Assembly: GCF_029323795.1 (NCBI RefSeq)
Contig: NZ_CP119758.1
Location: 1,426,001 to 1,490,000, forward strand
DNA length: 64,000 nt
Origin: Zobellia alginiliquefaciens
Lineage (GTDB): Bacteria > Bacteroidota > Bacteroidia > Flavobacteriales > Flavobacteriaceae
Reading direction: 5' to 3'
The first letter of the stretch is position 1; each line of letters opens with the position of its first letter. Made by a program: the position numbers and the translations under genes. Shown here one piece after another: positions 10,201 to 18,625 of this stretch. Below the pieces are notes generated by a model, which was given only the letters and a program-made list of their open reading frames with translations, did no database searches and had not been told where the DNA came from.

Positions 10201-10400
10201 TCATTAGTTATCGCTCCGGATATAAAACCTGTAGACGTATTCTTAAGGATTATCTCGGCGCCCAGTAAGGGTACTCCTGTAATGTCCTTTATAGTCCCGC
10301 TTACAGATGCGTTCGTTGCTTGGCCAAAAGACATATGTACTGCTCCAAAAATCAGGAACATGGTCATTGTTCTTAAATAGCTTAAGTAATTTGTTTTCAT
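7236..10400 (-). CDS. TonB-dependent receptor, Oar-like, with carboxypeptidase regulatory domain
   Basis: A 1054-residue outer-membrane protein. It has a signal peptide ending MSFGQ near residue 26, a CarboxypepD-reg beta-sandwich (30-115: VSGTIKDITGVPLLGAEIILKNT), a plug domain (about 120-250, with GGQRRTSTNVTIDGLNARN) and a C-terminal barrel ending in the aromatic RLQLGARYTFN. The plug and the GRQGGGSISAVTKAGTNEFSGSTFFYHR motif match the Oar group of TonB receptors, which lack a SusD partner; none is present here. The downstream gene is a secreted phosphodiesterase/phosphatase, so a phosphorylated substrate is possible, but this is inference from position. Confidence 0.9.
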   Translation of the reverse strand: MKTNYLSYLRTMTMFLIFGAVHMSFGQATNASVSGTIKDITGVPLLGAEIILKNTSTGFISGAITNENGTFKILQLPLGGPYEITAKYLGFADAKQEGFTLNLGDALSVDFVLQESSTALNEVVVSSNSLYKRIEQIGASTKIGAGQIKKLATEGRNFTGLTSLSPLQGAGSINLGGQRRTSTNVTIDGLNARNTLTAGEIGRGPYTISQEAIREFEVSTNDYNVTEGRQGGGSISAVTKAGTNEFSGSTFFYHRADGLQSKYTIQGQERDADFYNSQYGLSIGGPIVKDKLHFFAVFERQDAGEPTSIAEIQNEDDENRLGITSSNLERFLNIGRTVYGLSNSQQVGQFDRETEANNLFLRLDWQINDKHRLTVRNLYNKWESPFSVSDNSNIEVAESYSDFESQENSIMLSLRSMFSSKVTNEFKFQYQHAERAFTPNSELPQSNIPRAIVEVSSVLPNGNTRSRSVQLGGQRFTPETNQENQIQFTNTTYVNAGKYNLTFGTDNMITNLETLLSNEQNGRFFFDSLDDFENQIASRYAREVPLQGLPLVKQTVLDLSLFAQLETDITPDLNLVAGVRWDATKFLDEAEFNPVVFNELGIRTNEKLDDYNNIQPRFQLTYNLKGKNTDIFKLGGGIFSSQPHYYAQVNNIQNSGTLLGAIDVTGANVPVPDFQSYRNDPSTVPGVPAGVTPFSTINAVGEDFQVPTIYKANLSYTHFFGERYSLGFNALYSHTSNNYIYQEANLVAEPFFVTPLGREVFVPANTISENGGTDWTNSRISDQVGRTLVLTSDGVLDNLALVIEGTAQIGKDGYLNASMTFNRSKDNSSYNCCVANTSTFIPVEGDPRDLNYGYSDNHFDTKMVVNGATPTWKGFTLGATVIGQGGTRYSLHVDDNASANGDFNLRNDIAYIFDPNDPSTPQSIVEGYNEILNDPETPENFKEYLRNSYGGFAERNGGKNPFAATIDLRLQKRFETKNKKQGLELSVDIFNFANLLNKEWGRTHNFGRRRDFMRINGFDQAAQAYDYSVQTGAGTEPINGTPWRLQLGARYTFN

Positions 10401-10433
10401 TTCTATTTAGTGGTTTTGAAAAAATTAAAGCGA

Positions 10434-10441
10434 CAAAATTA
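10434..10441 (-). promoter_or_regulatory. -7 promoter element (TAATTTTG) of the Oar-type receptor gene
   Basis: The minus-strand octamer fits TAnnTTTG and lies about 33 bp before the start codon. A short dyad, ATGTTA-gtttt-TAACAT (10462-10478), lies about 20 bp further upstream and could be an operator. Confidence 0.4.
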
Positions 10442-10601
10442 CCCTTAAGTACTACCTGCCTATGTTAGTTTTTAACATTGCGGTTCTTCTTAACTTTAAG
10501 TTTATCGTTTCTTAATATTAAAAAGGCAATAGACAATTGTTTGGATTCCGTCCATAACCTTTTAATGATAAAGACGTATTTTTACCACTTAAATTCTCAA
10601 C

Positions 10602-11165
10602 ATGGAAAAACACAGATGCGGTTGGTGCAAAGGTGATGCGCTCTATGAAGCCTACCACGATGAAGAATGGGGTTCTCCCGTAAAAGATGACGCCGTACTT
10701 TTTGAATTTTTAGTCTTGGAAACCTTTCAAGCAGGGTTAAGTTGGATAACCATTTTACGAAAGCGGGAAAATTTCCGAAAGGCATTTGACAATTTTGAGT
10801 ATAAAAAGATTGTTGCCTATGAAGAGGATAAAATTCAAGATTTATTGCAAGATGCAGGAATTATCAGAAATAAACTAAAGGTGCGTGCCACCGTCTCAAA
10901 TGCTGCCGCCTTCTTAAAAATCCAGGATGAATACGGAAGCTTTAGCAACTACGTTTGGGGTTACGTAAATCATACTCCAATAAAAAACAGTGTTGAAAAT
11001 TATAAGAACGCCCCGGCCACAACCGAGATTTCCGACGCACTTAGCAAAGACCTTAAAAAAAGAGGTTTTAAGTTTGTAGGCAGTACCGTTGTCTATGCCT
11101 TTATGCAGGCGGTAGGCTTGGTAAACGACCATGAAGTCTCTTGCTTTAGATATAATGAAGTTTAA
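10602..11165 (+). CDS. tag: DNA-3-methyladenine glycosylase I
   Basis: A 187-residue base-excision enzyme that removes 3-methyladenine from alkylated DNA. The N-terminal HRCGWCKGDALYEAYHDEEWG motif provides zinc ligands and substrate contacts, and LFEFLVLETFQAGLSWITILRKRENFRKAF is the conserved helix-hairpin-helix region. The C-terminal VGSTVVYAFMQAVGLVNDHEVSC motif supplies the remaining zinc ligands (His and Cys). Length and motif order are standard. The next gene follows directly. Confidence 0.96.
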   Translation: MEKHRCGWCKGDALYEAYHDEEWGSPVKDDAVLFEFLVLETFQAGLSWITILRKRENFRKAFDNFEYKKIVAYEEDKIQDLLQDAGIIRNKLKVRATVSNAAAFLKIQDEYGSFSNYVWGYVNHTPIKNSVENYKNAPATTEISDALSKDLKKRGFKFVGSTVVYAFMQAVGLVNDHEVSCFRYNEV

Positions 11166-11184
11166 TTATAGTAACTCCTATACT

Positions 11185-11772
11185 ATGAATATCAAGTCCG
11201 TTTCCGTTCTGCTCTTATTTTTTGTTTTTGGTATAAGTACTGCTTTTGCCCAGATAAAAGATGAACGCGAACACCGTATAAAAAAATCGCAGTTTCCAGA
11301 GAACGCTCGCCTGTTCTTGCATCAAAAGTTGGTCAATGCCCGCCGCATTCGTTTTTATAAAGAAATTGATGGGAGCAAAGTTAGTTATGAAGCAAAGTTC
11401 AAGAAAGACCGTTTACGGTACAGTATTGAATTTAACACGGATGGCAAACTAGAGGATATAGAGATTGAGATTGAACCTTTGGACATACCCAATGACAGCT
11501 ATTCTAAAATAACGAAGTATCTAGAGCAGAATTTTAAGAAATACCGAATAAAAAAAATACAACAACAGTATAACGTTGATGATGACAATGTAGATGAAAC
11601 TTTGAAAAACGCATTTCAAAACCTGATGCTTCCTTCCATTAAATATGAGCTTATAATTAACGGAAAAAACGATAAAGGCTACGAACAGTTTGAGATACTT
11701 TTCAATGCCGAAGGCCAATTTGAATTGATCAAGAAAGCTCTACCTGCAAACTACGATCATGTCCTTTATTAG
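11185..11772 (+). CDS. Secreted hypothetical protein
   Basis: About 195 residues when started at the ATG at 11185, which puts a clean signal peptide (MNIKSVSVLLLFFVFGISTAFAQ) at the N-terminus. In-frame starts at 11131 and 11155 would add a non-signal extension overlapping tag. The mature part is a mix of strands rich in K, Y and F, with two similar halves (KVSYEAKFKKDRLRYSIEFNTDGKLEDIEIE and YELIINGKNDKGYEQFEILFNAEGQFELIKK), reminiscent of a duplicated PepSY-like beta-lactamase-inhibitor fold; that resemblance is weak. Its end overlaps the next gene by 14 bp, so the two are probably translationally coupled. Confidence 0.65.
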   Translation: MNIKSVSVLLLFFVFGISTAFAQIKDEREHRIKKSQFPENARLFLHQKLVNARRIRFYKEIDGSKVSYEAKFKKDRLRYSIEFNTDGKLEDIEIEIEPLDIPNDSYSKITKYLEQNFKKYRIKKIQQQYNVDDDNVDETLKNAFQNLMLPSIKYELIINGKNDKGYEQFEILFNAEGQFELIKKALPANYDHVLY

Positions 11773-12439
11773 AGCATTAGTATTTGTCTGTATCTGTTTT
11801 CTTGGAAATCCGGGCTTCTGCCAAGATAATTTCACGGGATATTTTGAACCTGACATTTCATTGAACTATAAGGTAACCACAAATTACTCGCATAATTTTA
11901 AGATTGCGCAGCGGGCCTATATGTACGAAGATAATTTCGCCTATTCCGTAAGACAGCTAGATGTTTCACATTTTTCCAGCCTTAAAATTGGTTTTGAACA
12001 GAGTTTGGCGGTGGGTATACAGTACCGTTTCCGGGATTCTTTTGATAATAACGGAGAAAATGAACTTCGTATTACCGAACAGCATAAATTTTCGCATGCT
12101 TACGAAATTATACGTTTGGGTGGCCGTTTTCGCGCAGAACAACGTATCAGTCCGTCATCTACCATTCATCGTTTTCGATACCAGGTTTCCATAGACCTTC
12201 CTTTAAAAGGGAAACAGGTAGATATTGGGGAGCCCTATTTTTCAGCCGCAACGGAAGCCTTACTGAGTGTAGCCAAAAGTAGCACCCCTGAATATGACCA
12301 ACGGCTGTCAACCCATGTGGGCTGGTTATTAAACCGTGAAACCCGATTAGAAACCGGAGCGCAATACAGAGCGGAGGATTATACTAATGGAGTGGAAAAT
12401 TCTATTTTTTTACTCGCCTCCCTTATTTTCAGCCTGTAA
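11759..12439 (+). CDS. DUF2490 family outer-membrane protein
   Basis: A 226-residue protein with a signal peptide ending GFCQ and alternating hydrophobic strands typical of a small outer-membrane beta-barrel, ending in an aromatic-poor but hydrophobic LLASLIFSL. The pattern of conserved tyrosine and arginine (FRAEQR, HRFRYQVSIDLPL) fits DUF2490, a family of unknown function frequent in Bacteroidota. It starts 14 bp inside the preceding secreted-protein gene, suggesting a two-gene unit. Its 3' end overlaps aat on the other strand by 30 bp. Confidence 0.75.
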   Translation: MSFIRALVFVCICFLGNPGFCQDNFTGYFEPDISLNYKVTTNYSHNFKIAQRAYMYEDNFAYSVRQLDVSHFSSLKIGFEQSLAVGIQYRFRDSFDNNGENELRITEQHKFSHAYEIIRLGGRFRAEQRISPSSTIHRFRYQVSIDLPLKGKQVDIGEPYFSAATEALLSVAKSSTPEYDQRLSTHVGWLLNRETRLETGAQYRAEDYTNGVENSIFLLASLIFSL

Positions 12440-13090
12440 TATTTGAATGAACTCACTACGCGGTATCTCTTCTGCACCCAAACTGTCTAGGTGATCCGTA
12501 TGAATCTGACAATCGATTAGTCGATAGTTCTTCTCGTCCAGTTCTTGGGCCAATTTTATAAAAGCGAATTTTGAAGCGTTACTCACTTTACTGAACATAC
12601 TTTCTCCACAGAAAATAGTACCCAAATCAACACCATAGAGCCCACCTACGAGCGTATTATTTTCCCAAACTTCATACGATGAGGCGTACCCATTTTCATG
12701 GAGTCTTTCATAAGCCTTTTTCATGTTCGCGGTGATCCAGGTGCCATCTTGCCCTTCTCTTGGCACGCTTGAACAGGCCTGAAGAACTGCTTTAAAACAG
12801 GTGTTTTTAGTTAATCGAAATCGCCCATCTCGTAACACTTTTCGCATGCTCTTGGAAATTCTTATGTTTTGGGGATATAACACCATTCGTGGATCGGGAC
12901 TCCACCACATTAATAAAGCATCATCATTGAACCATGGGAAGATTCCGCTTCTGTATGCCAGTAACAAGCGTTTAACGGACAAATCTCCACCCACCGCCAA
13001 TAGACCTTCATAATTGGCATTTTCCACCGAAGGAAAAACCAATTCTTCCGATAAAAAAGTCAATCCGTTTGTATGATTTTGATCTTGCAC
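12410..13090 (-). CDS. aat: Leucyl/phenylalanyl-tRNA--protein transferase
   Basis: A 226-residue cytoplasmic enzyme that attaches Leu or Phe from aminoacyl-tRNA to proteins with N-terminal Arg or Lys, marking them for ClpAP degradation (N-end rule). The start segment EELVFPSVENANYEGLLAVGGDLSVKRLLLAYRSGIFPWF and the motif WWSPDPRMVL are diagnostic, followed by GLYGVDLGTIFCGESMFS and DCQIHTDHLDSLGAEEIPR. Length and motifs are complete. It converges on the DUF2490 gene with a 30-bp overlap. Confidence 0.96.
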   Translation of the reverse strand: MQDQNHTNGLTFLSEELVFPSVENANYEGLLAVGGDLSVKRLLLAYRSGIFPWFNDDALLMWWSPDPRMVLYPQNIRISKSMRKVLRDGRFRLTKNTCFKAVLQACSSVPREGQDGTWITANMKKAYERLHENGYASSYEVWENNTLVGGLYGVDLGTIFCGESMFSKVSNASKFAFIKLAQELDEKNYRLIDCQIHTDHLDSLGAEEIPRSEFIQILQAENKGGE

Positions 13091-13120
13091 CGCTTTCCAT
13101 TAATTACATTCAAAAATAAG

Positions 13121-13154
13121 AAAAGCCCCATTAGGCATCAACCTATGGGGCTCT
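13121..13154 (-). terminator. Terminator of the DUF3127 gene
   Basis: On the minus strand AGCCCCATAGG and CCTAATGGGGCT form a G+C-rich stem with a six-base loop, followed by TTTTCTTATTTTTG. It lies just downstream of the DUF3127 stop codon. Confidence 0.75.
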
Positions 13155-13177
13155 TAACTTTTACTTAGATTCAATTT

Positions 13178-13555
13178 TTAGAAAGGCAAATCGTCGTGGT
13201 CTTCTTCATTAAGGTTGTCGGCAGGCTGAAAAGCTTCTGCTGGTGGCACCGGAGGCATACCTGCCGCACTCTGTTCTTTTTGAGCACCTTCAATTCTCCA
13301 TCCTTGAATAGAGTTAAAATACTTTACTTCACCCTGTGGGTTGGTCCACTCTCTACCTCTTAAGTTGATGCTGATTTTTACATCTTGACCAACGCTAAAG
13401 TTGTTTAGCAAGTCCGTTTTATCTTGTACGAACTCAACCATTATATGTTGTGGATACTGCTCTTCTGTAGTTACTACTATTTCGCGCTTTCTGAACCCGT
13501 TGTTACCAAACGTTTGGGTTTCTCCTACCATTTTTACTTTTCCTTGAACTTCCAT
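13178..13555 (-). CDS. DUF3127 protein, OB-fold SSB-like, with acidic LPF tail
   Basis: A 125-residue protein. Residues 1-90 match DUF3127 (VQGKVKMVGETQTFGNNGFRKREIVVTTEEQYPQHIMVEF), a Bacteroidota family predicted to adopt an OB-like fold, and carry the conserved GREWTNPQGEVKYFNSIQGW segment. A Pro-rich linker (95-110) leads to an acidic end, NEEDHDDLPF, which closely resembles the DDDIPF tip by which bacterial SSB recruits repair and replication proteins. A role on single-stranded DNA is therefore likely, but it rests on this resemblance. A strong terminator follows. Confidence 0.85.
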   Translation of the reverse strand: MEVQGKVKMVGETQTFGNNGFRKREIVVTTEEQYPQHIMVEFVQDKTDLLNNFSVGQDVKISINLRGREWTNPQGEVKYFNSIQGWRIEGAQKEQSAAGMPPVPPAEAFQPADNLNEEDHDDLPF

Positions 13556-13752
13556 GATTATGAATTATATGTGAACTAATTTATATTGGGAATAAAAGTA
13601 GTTTTAATCGTAAAATTCACCTAAAAAAACAAGCAGAAGTTATTAAAGGTTATCAGTTACCACTCATAAATAAATTTTATCCTAGCGAAGGGTTTCCCGT
13701 AAACCTTTCACGCTCTTCTTACTAACTGTGTTGGCTAATGATTTTACTACAA

Positions 13753-14421
13753 TTAAAGCTTGTAAAATAGCTTAAAACCCAAGGTAGGGTTTGGTCCAAA
13801 ATCATTTTCTTCCTTTTCATAGACCGTTCTAAACCCATGTCTTGGTAGCTCTACAGACCCCTCACGTGCGTTCACTAAATTATCAAAAGAGATATCTTTA
13901 AACCGAAAACCGATACCTCCGTAAAAATTAAATCCAAAATGACGACCCAGATTCAAGAACAGTCCAAATTTTAAGTGCATGCCATATTTCTGCCGTGTAA
14001 AATCTATCTTATCATAAAGAAAATCTACTCCATCTCTTCGCTCGTATCCGTCGTTCAAAAGAGTTATGGTCTCATTGATATAAAAGAATTCAATGGCCAT
14101 GTACTTTGGTGTTCTTGCTCCTTTCCCTATTCTGTAATATAATTCTGGCCGTACCTCGAAAAGCGAACCACCCTCTGCTTCTCTGTTTGAAAACAAACCT
14201 GTTCCTCCGCCTGCGCCCAAATCGAGACCCATTTTCCAATGCCCGCCTATATGTTGGATATAGCCCGCACGTAATCGTGGTGAATGAATATCTAATAACG
14301 AAAGTGGACTGAACGTAATATATGAATCCGTATCAGCATTATCAGTTTTATCTATATTTTGAGAAAATGCATGTGACACGAACAAAGAAAAAACAACAAT
14401 TGTAAGTAAAAGAGCTCTCAT
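13753..14421 (-). CDS. Outer-membrane beta-barrel protein, unknown function
   Basis: A 222-residue protein with a signal peptide (residues 1-21, ending HAFSQ) and amphipathic strands typical of a small OmpA-like barrel: SPRLRAGYIQHIGGHWKMGLDLGAGGG, YGMHLKFGLFLNLGRHFGFNFYGGIGFRFKDI, and a terminal NPTLGFKLFYKL strand. This is the general shape of the DUF3575/outer-membrane-beta-barrel proteins of Bacteroidota, but no specific family could be assigned. Confidence 0.65.
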   Translation of the reverse strand: MRALLLTIVVFSLFVSHAFSQNIDKTDNADTDSYITFSPLSLLDIHSPRLRAGYIQHIGGHWKMGLDLGAGGGTGLFSNREAEGGSLFEVRPELYYRIGKGARTPKYMAIEFFYINETITLLNDGYERRDGVDFLYDKIDFTRQKYGMHLKFGLFLNLGRHFGFNFYGGIGFRFKDISFDNLVNAREGSVELPRHGFRTVYEKEENDFGPNPTLGFKLFYKL

Positions 14422-14558
14422 AGCGTTGTGGTGGTTTTAGTGAATGTTAATTTTCACTAGAACACTCCGCATATAACTAAACCCTACTAAAATACTGGTT
14501 TTCCAGTAGTTTTACGGGTAATCGAGATTAAATGCCCCAAGGTTTGCCCCGTGGTAGT

Positions 14559-15443
14559 TTACTGTGCCAATAATACTTTCCAAGCAGAAAGCACATCTTT
14601 CTGTTGCAAAAATTCTTGAGCTTTAAGTTCTAAAGATTTTCTTTCCCCTCCACTAAGAAGCGAGCGTATTTCCATGTTGTTTTCTACAAATTCTTGAACG
14701 GAATTAGTATCCGGAATTTCCTCTATATTACCCAACATACCTAAATCGTTTCCGGTTAAAATTTTGCTCAACCTAATATGCTCTGGTAGAGCATCAACCC
14801 CAATTCCCAGAGAAGAAAGTGGTTTAGGCACCTCAAACATCCCAGCATTTGCACGGCTATACCAGTTACCTCCCATACGGGCAACTTGGTCTATTTTATG
14901 TTGATCAATAACTCCGTTTTCATCCAAAACATCTGGATCCACATGTACTTTTACAACCTCGGCAAATATTAGATTACCCGCACCTCCTTCTCGTCCTAAA
15001 GCTTCAACTTTAGTTACTTTACACTCAAACTGTACCGGTGATTCAGCAATCCGAAATGGTTTTACAATATCAGAAGGCAACATAGTGAGGCCAGATTTCT
15101 CAAACTCGTTCACCTCTTTTCCGTACTCCGTACTCGATAACGACATTTGCTGTACCATGTCATAATTAACAATGTTTATGACTACTTCCATAGTCAACAA
15201 AACATTTTGCAAGGTATGTTTGGTAGTATTATCGCGCACCCTACGTGCCGGAGAGAAAATTAAAATTGGCGGATTGGCACTGAACACATTAAAGAAACTA
15301 AAAGGAGATAAATTGGGATTCCCTTTTTCATCTACCGTACTTGCAAATGCTATAGGTCTTGGCCCTACCGCCCCTAAAAGATAACCGTGTAATTGCGCAG
15401 TGGAAACCGCTTCTGGAAGTATCGAAATCATTTCTTTTGCCAT
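14559..15443 (-). CDS. Flavin reductase family (FMN-binding split-barrel) protein
   Basis: About 294 residues with the ATG at 15443 (MAKEMISILPE); an upstream in-frame ATG at 15467 would add eight residues that do not look conserved. The split-barrel domain (residues 10-200) contains GAVGPRPIAFASTVDEKGNPNLSPFSFFNVFSANPPILIFSP, the FMN-binding core of this family, and NIVNYDMVQQMSLSS. A C-terminal helical extension (230-294) is typical of the longer Bacteroidota members. It probably uses NAD(P)H and FMN; the physiological electron acceptor is unknown. Confidence 0.87.
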   Translation of the reverse strand: MAKEMISILPEAVSTAQLHGYLLGAVGPRPIAFASTVDEKGNPNLSPFSFFNVFSANPPILIFSPARRVRDNTTKHTLQNVLLTMEVVINIVNYDMVQQMSLSSTEYGKEVNEFEKSGLTMLPSDIVKPFRIAESPVQFECKVTKVEALGREGGAGNLIFAEVVKVHVDPDVLDENGVIDQHKIDQVARMGGNWYSRANAGMFEVPKPLSSLGIGVDALPEHIRLSKILTGNDLGMLGNIEEIPDTNSVQEFVENNMEIRSLLSGGERKSLELKAQEFLQQKDVLSAWKVLLAQ

Positions 15444-15518
15444 GAAGCAAAGGTATGGAAATTGCATCCTGCCTTTAAACTTTCAACTTAATAATCTAAA
15501 GAATATTCAGAACTAAAA

Positions 15519-18383
15519 TTATTCTATAATAACCTTTTTAGTGCTCATTTTATGCTCTGTACTGATTTGCATCGTATAGACACCAGCTTGTAGGTGTACA
15601 ATTTCCACAAAGAAAGTATCTTCATTTTTCTTTTCTGGGATGCCATCTAGTACCATTACCCCACGAGCACTGAACAGCTGAAATCTAAGAATTGTACCAT
15701 CGCTACTTTTTACATAAATACGTTCTTTGGCAGGATTTGGATAAAAGCTCAGGTTTACTTCATCGCTATCTTCGATAGTATCCGTTTCTATACTTGTGCA
15801 ATCTTCACCATTTTCCATTTGTTTCTTAATGTCGAAAACACCCAAAGAACCACCACATGATAATCCTTCCCAACGTGCCCATAATTGATAGGTACCAACA
15901 GAAAGTTCAGAAATTTTGATTTCGTCAGACTCAGCATCAAATAGATAATCGTAATTGACGCCTCCATCTACGCTTACTTCAATCTGATTAAAATCAAAAT
16001 CGGACTCCAGCTCAAAAAGAAAAGTACCATCAGCACCTTCACAATTGGCATTAACAATCTCAACAGCAAGTTCAGGCACCTTTATAGGTTCTATCTGCAC
16101 CGTAATTCCCAAGGTTTCGCAGGATTCATCTTCCCACTTACCCAGAACATCATAAGTTCCAATTGTAAGATTTTCAAAAACCACAGACCCAAGAGAATCT
16201 TTAAAGGATTCAAAAGTTTTTCCTCCATCTATACTCAACAGCACCGTACTAAATCTTGGATGATCATTCAGGTACACTTTAATACTTCTATTATCATCGG
16301 TACAGGTCTCAGTTGTTACAAGCAACTCAGGCGTAAGTGTTAAAGGAGTAGGCTCTTGAATTTTAAATGTTCCCAATTCTTGAGAACATGCGGCATCCAT
16401 TCTTTCAACTACAACCGAATAATCGCCATATGGAACCGAAACAGTTAAACTATCTTCATTGGGTAGCCAAAGCTCGTTTGTGGGTTCTATGCCCGCAATA
16501 ACTACATTGAGCGCACCAACAGTATTGTTTCTATTCAATTGAATTAAACCGTCTGCGCTGCAAGTAGCCGCAGTAATAGCTACGGAAACATCCATATTGT
16601 GTTGGTATAATTCTGCTGGATCGGATATTACGAATTCTCCACAAAAATTACTTGCTATACAACGAAATTGAGATTGTTCTTTGTCACTGGCAACAACAGT
16701 TAATTGATTAGTAGCTACGCCGGAATAGCTATCATTATTCATTAAATCGACCCAAACTCCTTCTATGTTTTCCTGCCATTTCCAATTATGGGCAAAACCA
16801 ACATCAAAACTGAATTTCGCTGTTTCTCCTTCTACACAAACTACCTGATCTGACGGCTGGCCCGTTACAACCAAGGTCTCGCAGCACACCCAATTATAAT
16901 CCATTAAATCTCTTCCACAGACCGACTCTGTAGTACTTTTATTGGTGACGAACTCCCCTCCAAAACTATCTATTTCGCTCAACTCACGTTTTTGTTGTCC
17001 TGGCCCTACCGAAAAATGCATCACCTCACCCGAGTTGATCACATGACCCAACTGATGGGCATGACCTATTTCATGTAGCATTACAGTTTCAAAATCAAAT
17101 TGCTGGTTGCTTGGCAATCCGTCGCCATAATACCAATTGTAATCATCGTTGACCACGACTTCTATTTCAGAGACGAACCACTTAATGGTTCCTTCCTGGA
17201 AACAACCTTGATAACGTGACCGCGCATAAGCTAAGGTATTTCCACTAAGTTCATCCCCATTATCAAAACGTACCACGTTTATACCGTCCGCTGCATCTTC
17301 ATCTACAGCGGTAACCTCTCCTATTTTAAAATTTACACCCGTAGCACATGACCAAGTTTCAATTAATTTACTGAAAGCTTCAGTGGCGCCACTATTTTTT
17401 GAAAATTCGGTTTCATACTGAAAGCTATAGCCTCCCATACCATTATCGGATGTCAACTGGGTTTCATATGCATTGGCAGTTACATTTGTTGTGTATTCAA
17501 TATTAATGTGGTCATACCCAATAAGCAGACTTTCTTCGCTTATAAGGGATTCACCATTGGCCTTGTCAATCCGAACTGCACCTGTACCTGCCCGATACGG
17601 CACCTCCAGTTCAATGTGATCGTTAGACCACTGTTTTACCTGACTAGGCAAAGCAGCGATGTACGTATTTCCACCACTATTGGCATCGGGAAACAAAACA
17701 GACCCTTGCTCGTTTCCAAAATCGGCACCTGTTATAGTAAGTAGGTTTCCTACGCCGGCATGAATTTCAAAATTAGTATGACTGTTTTCTTCCTGGGTTG
17801 CAACAATTGATTTTTCAACCGAAGACACGCCAGAAAGTTCCGAATCTTCTTGATCCCATAACCCGACATCCAATATTGCTAAACCGGTACTATTGGTAAT
17901 CTGACCGTATAAGTCTCCAGATATATCCATGTAACTTTCATATATCCCTTGAGCAGTACCGATGGGCAAATCATAATGAATATACCCCAAAACCCCTTCT
18001 GTAGGACGATATAAATCTGAAGAGATAGGCAAATTAACTAAGTTATCTTGAAGCATAAACAGGCCCATGTCACCCACTTCTAGTTCTAAAGCACTGGAAA
18101 CCCTGTCCATTTGTAAACCAACTACACCACCTTTGGTGACTACATGAATAGTACTAGCTGTAAAAACACCTTGAAATACCTTAAAAACTTCAACTTCATT
18201 TACAGTATAAATGTTTTTGTTATCTGAATCCCAAAAACTTTCTTGAGAGCGAACTTTACCTTCCACCACCAAAGGCGAGGCCGCAATTAAATTTTCTAAA
18301 GGTTCCGGAACGGTCATACATTGCCCTTGAAGTAAAATGGATAGTGGCAAAAACAGGAATAAACAGAATAATCTTTGAAGCAT
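15519..18383 (-). CDS. T9SS-secreted matrixin-like metalloprotease with sorting domain
   Basis: A 954-residue exported protein. It has a signal peptide (1-20), an IPT/TIG-like region around residues 205-290 (ITGADFGNEQGSVLFP), and a protease-like domain containing TVMLHEIGHAHQLGHV near 435-450, where the HExxH zinc motif is followed by a third histidine (HEIGHAHQLGH). A downstream 'GRDLMDYNWVCCE' segment could hold the Met-turn. Ig-like regions follow, and the end (residues 875-954: FYPNPAKERIYVKS, GVYTMQISTEHKMSTKKVIIE) is a type A T9SS sorting domain, so the protein should be exported by type IX secretion and anchored or released. The usual Gly of the metzincin motif (HExxHxxGxxH) is Gln here. 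Substrate unknown. Confidence 0.8.
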   Translation of the reverse strand: MLQRLFCLFLFLPLSILLQGQCMTVPEPLENLIAASPLVVEGKVRSQESFWDSDNKNIYTVNEVEVFKVFQGVFTASTIHVVTKGGVVGLQMDRVSSALELEVGDMGLFMLQDNLVNLPISSDLYRPTEGVLGYIHYDLPIGTAQGIYESYMDISGDLYGQITNSTGLAILDVGLWDQEDSELSGVSSVEKSIVATQEENSHTNFEIHAGVGNLLTITGADFGNEQGSVLFPDANSGGNTYIAALPSQVKQWSNDHIELEVPYRAGTGAVRIDKANGESLISEESLLIGYDHINIEYTTNVTANAYETQLTSDNGMGGYSFQYETEFSKNSGATEAFSKLIETWSCATGVNFKIGEVTAVDEDAADGINVVRFDNGDELSGNTLAYARSRYQGCFQEGTIKWFVSEIEVVVNDDYNWYYGDGLPSNQQFDFETVMLHEIGHAHQLGHVINSGEVMHFSVGPGQQKRELSEIDSFGGEFVTNKSTTESVCGRDLMDYNWVCCETLVVTGQPSDQVVCVEGETAKFSFDVGFAHNWKWQENIEGVWVDLMNNDSYSGVATNQLTVVASDKEQSQFRCIASNFCGEFVISDPAELYQHNMDVSVAITAATCSADGLIQLNRNNTVGALNVVIAGIEPTNELWLPNEDSLTVSVPYGDYSVVVERMDAACSQELGTFKIQEPTPLTLTPELLVTTETCTDDNRSIKVYLNDHPRFSTVLLSIDGGKTFESFKDSLGSVVFENLTIGTYDVLGKWEDESCETLGITVQIEPIKVPELAVEIVNANCEGADGTFLFELESDFDFNQIEVSVDGGVNYDYLFDAESDEIKISELSVGTYQLWARWEGLSCGGSLGVFDIKKQMENGEDCTSIETDTIEDSDEVNLSFYPNPAKERIYVKSSDGTILRFQLFSARGVMVLDGIPEKKNEDTFFVEIVHLQAGVYTMQISTEHKMSTKKVIIE

Positions 18384-18625
18384 TTTGTAGTAGGTTGTAG
18401 TCAGATTTGGGGTCTGAGTTGTGATACATGTTTCTACCTACGCAACAAGGTTTTTAAGGTTTTGGTTAAAACCAATTTTTAGATAAAACGCAGTACTTAG
18501 ACTATTAACGGAATTTATTGAGAGAATCGTATGCTGTTAATGACATTTAGCTGTCAGCTCTATTTGCTTTATACAAATTCAACCAGATATATTCCAAACC
18601 GTATGAAGGGTGCTATTATATAGCG

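Noticed and set aside
18456-18482. TTGGTT/AACCAA hairpin with T-run upstream of the T9SS protein gene
   Set aside because: It faces away from any gene end on the plus strand, so it is not a convincing terminator; it may be chance in AT-rich DNA.
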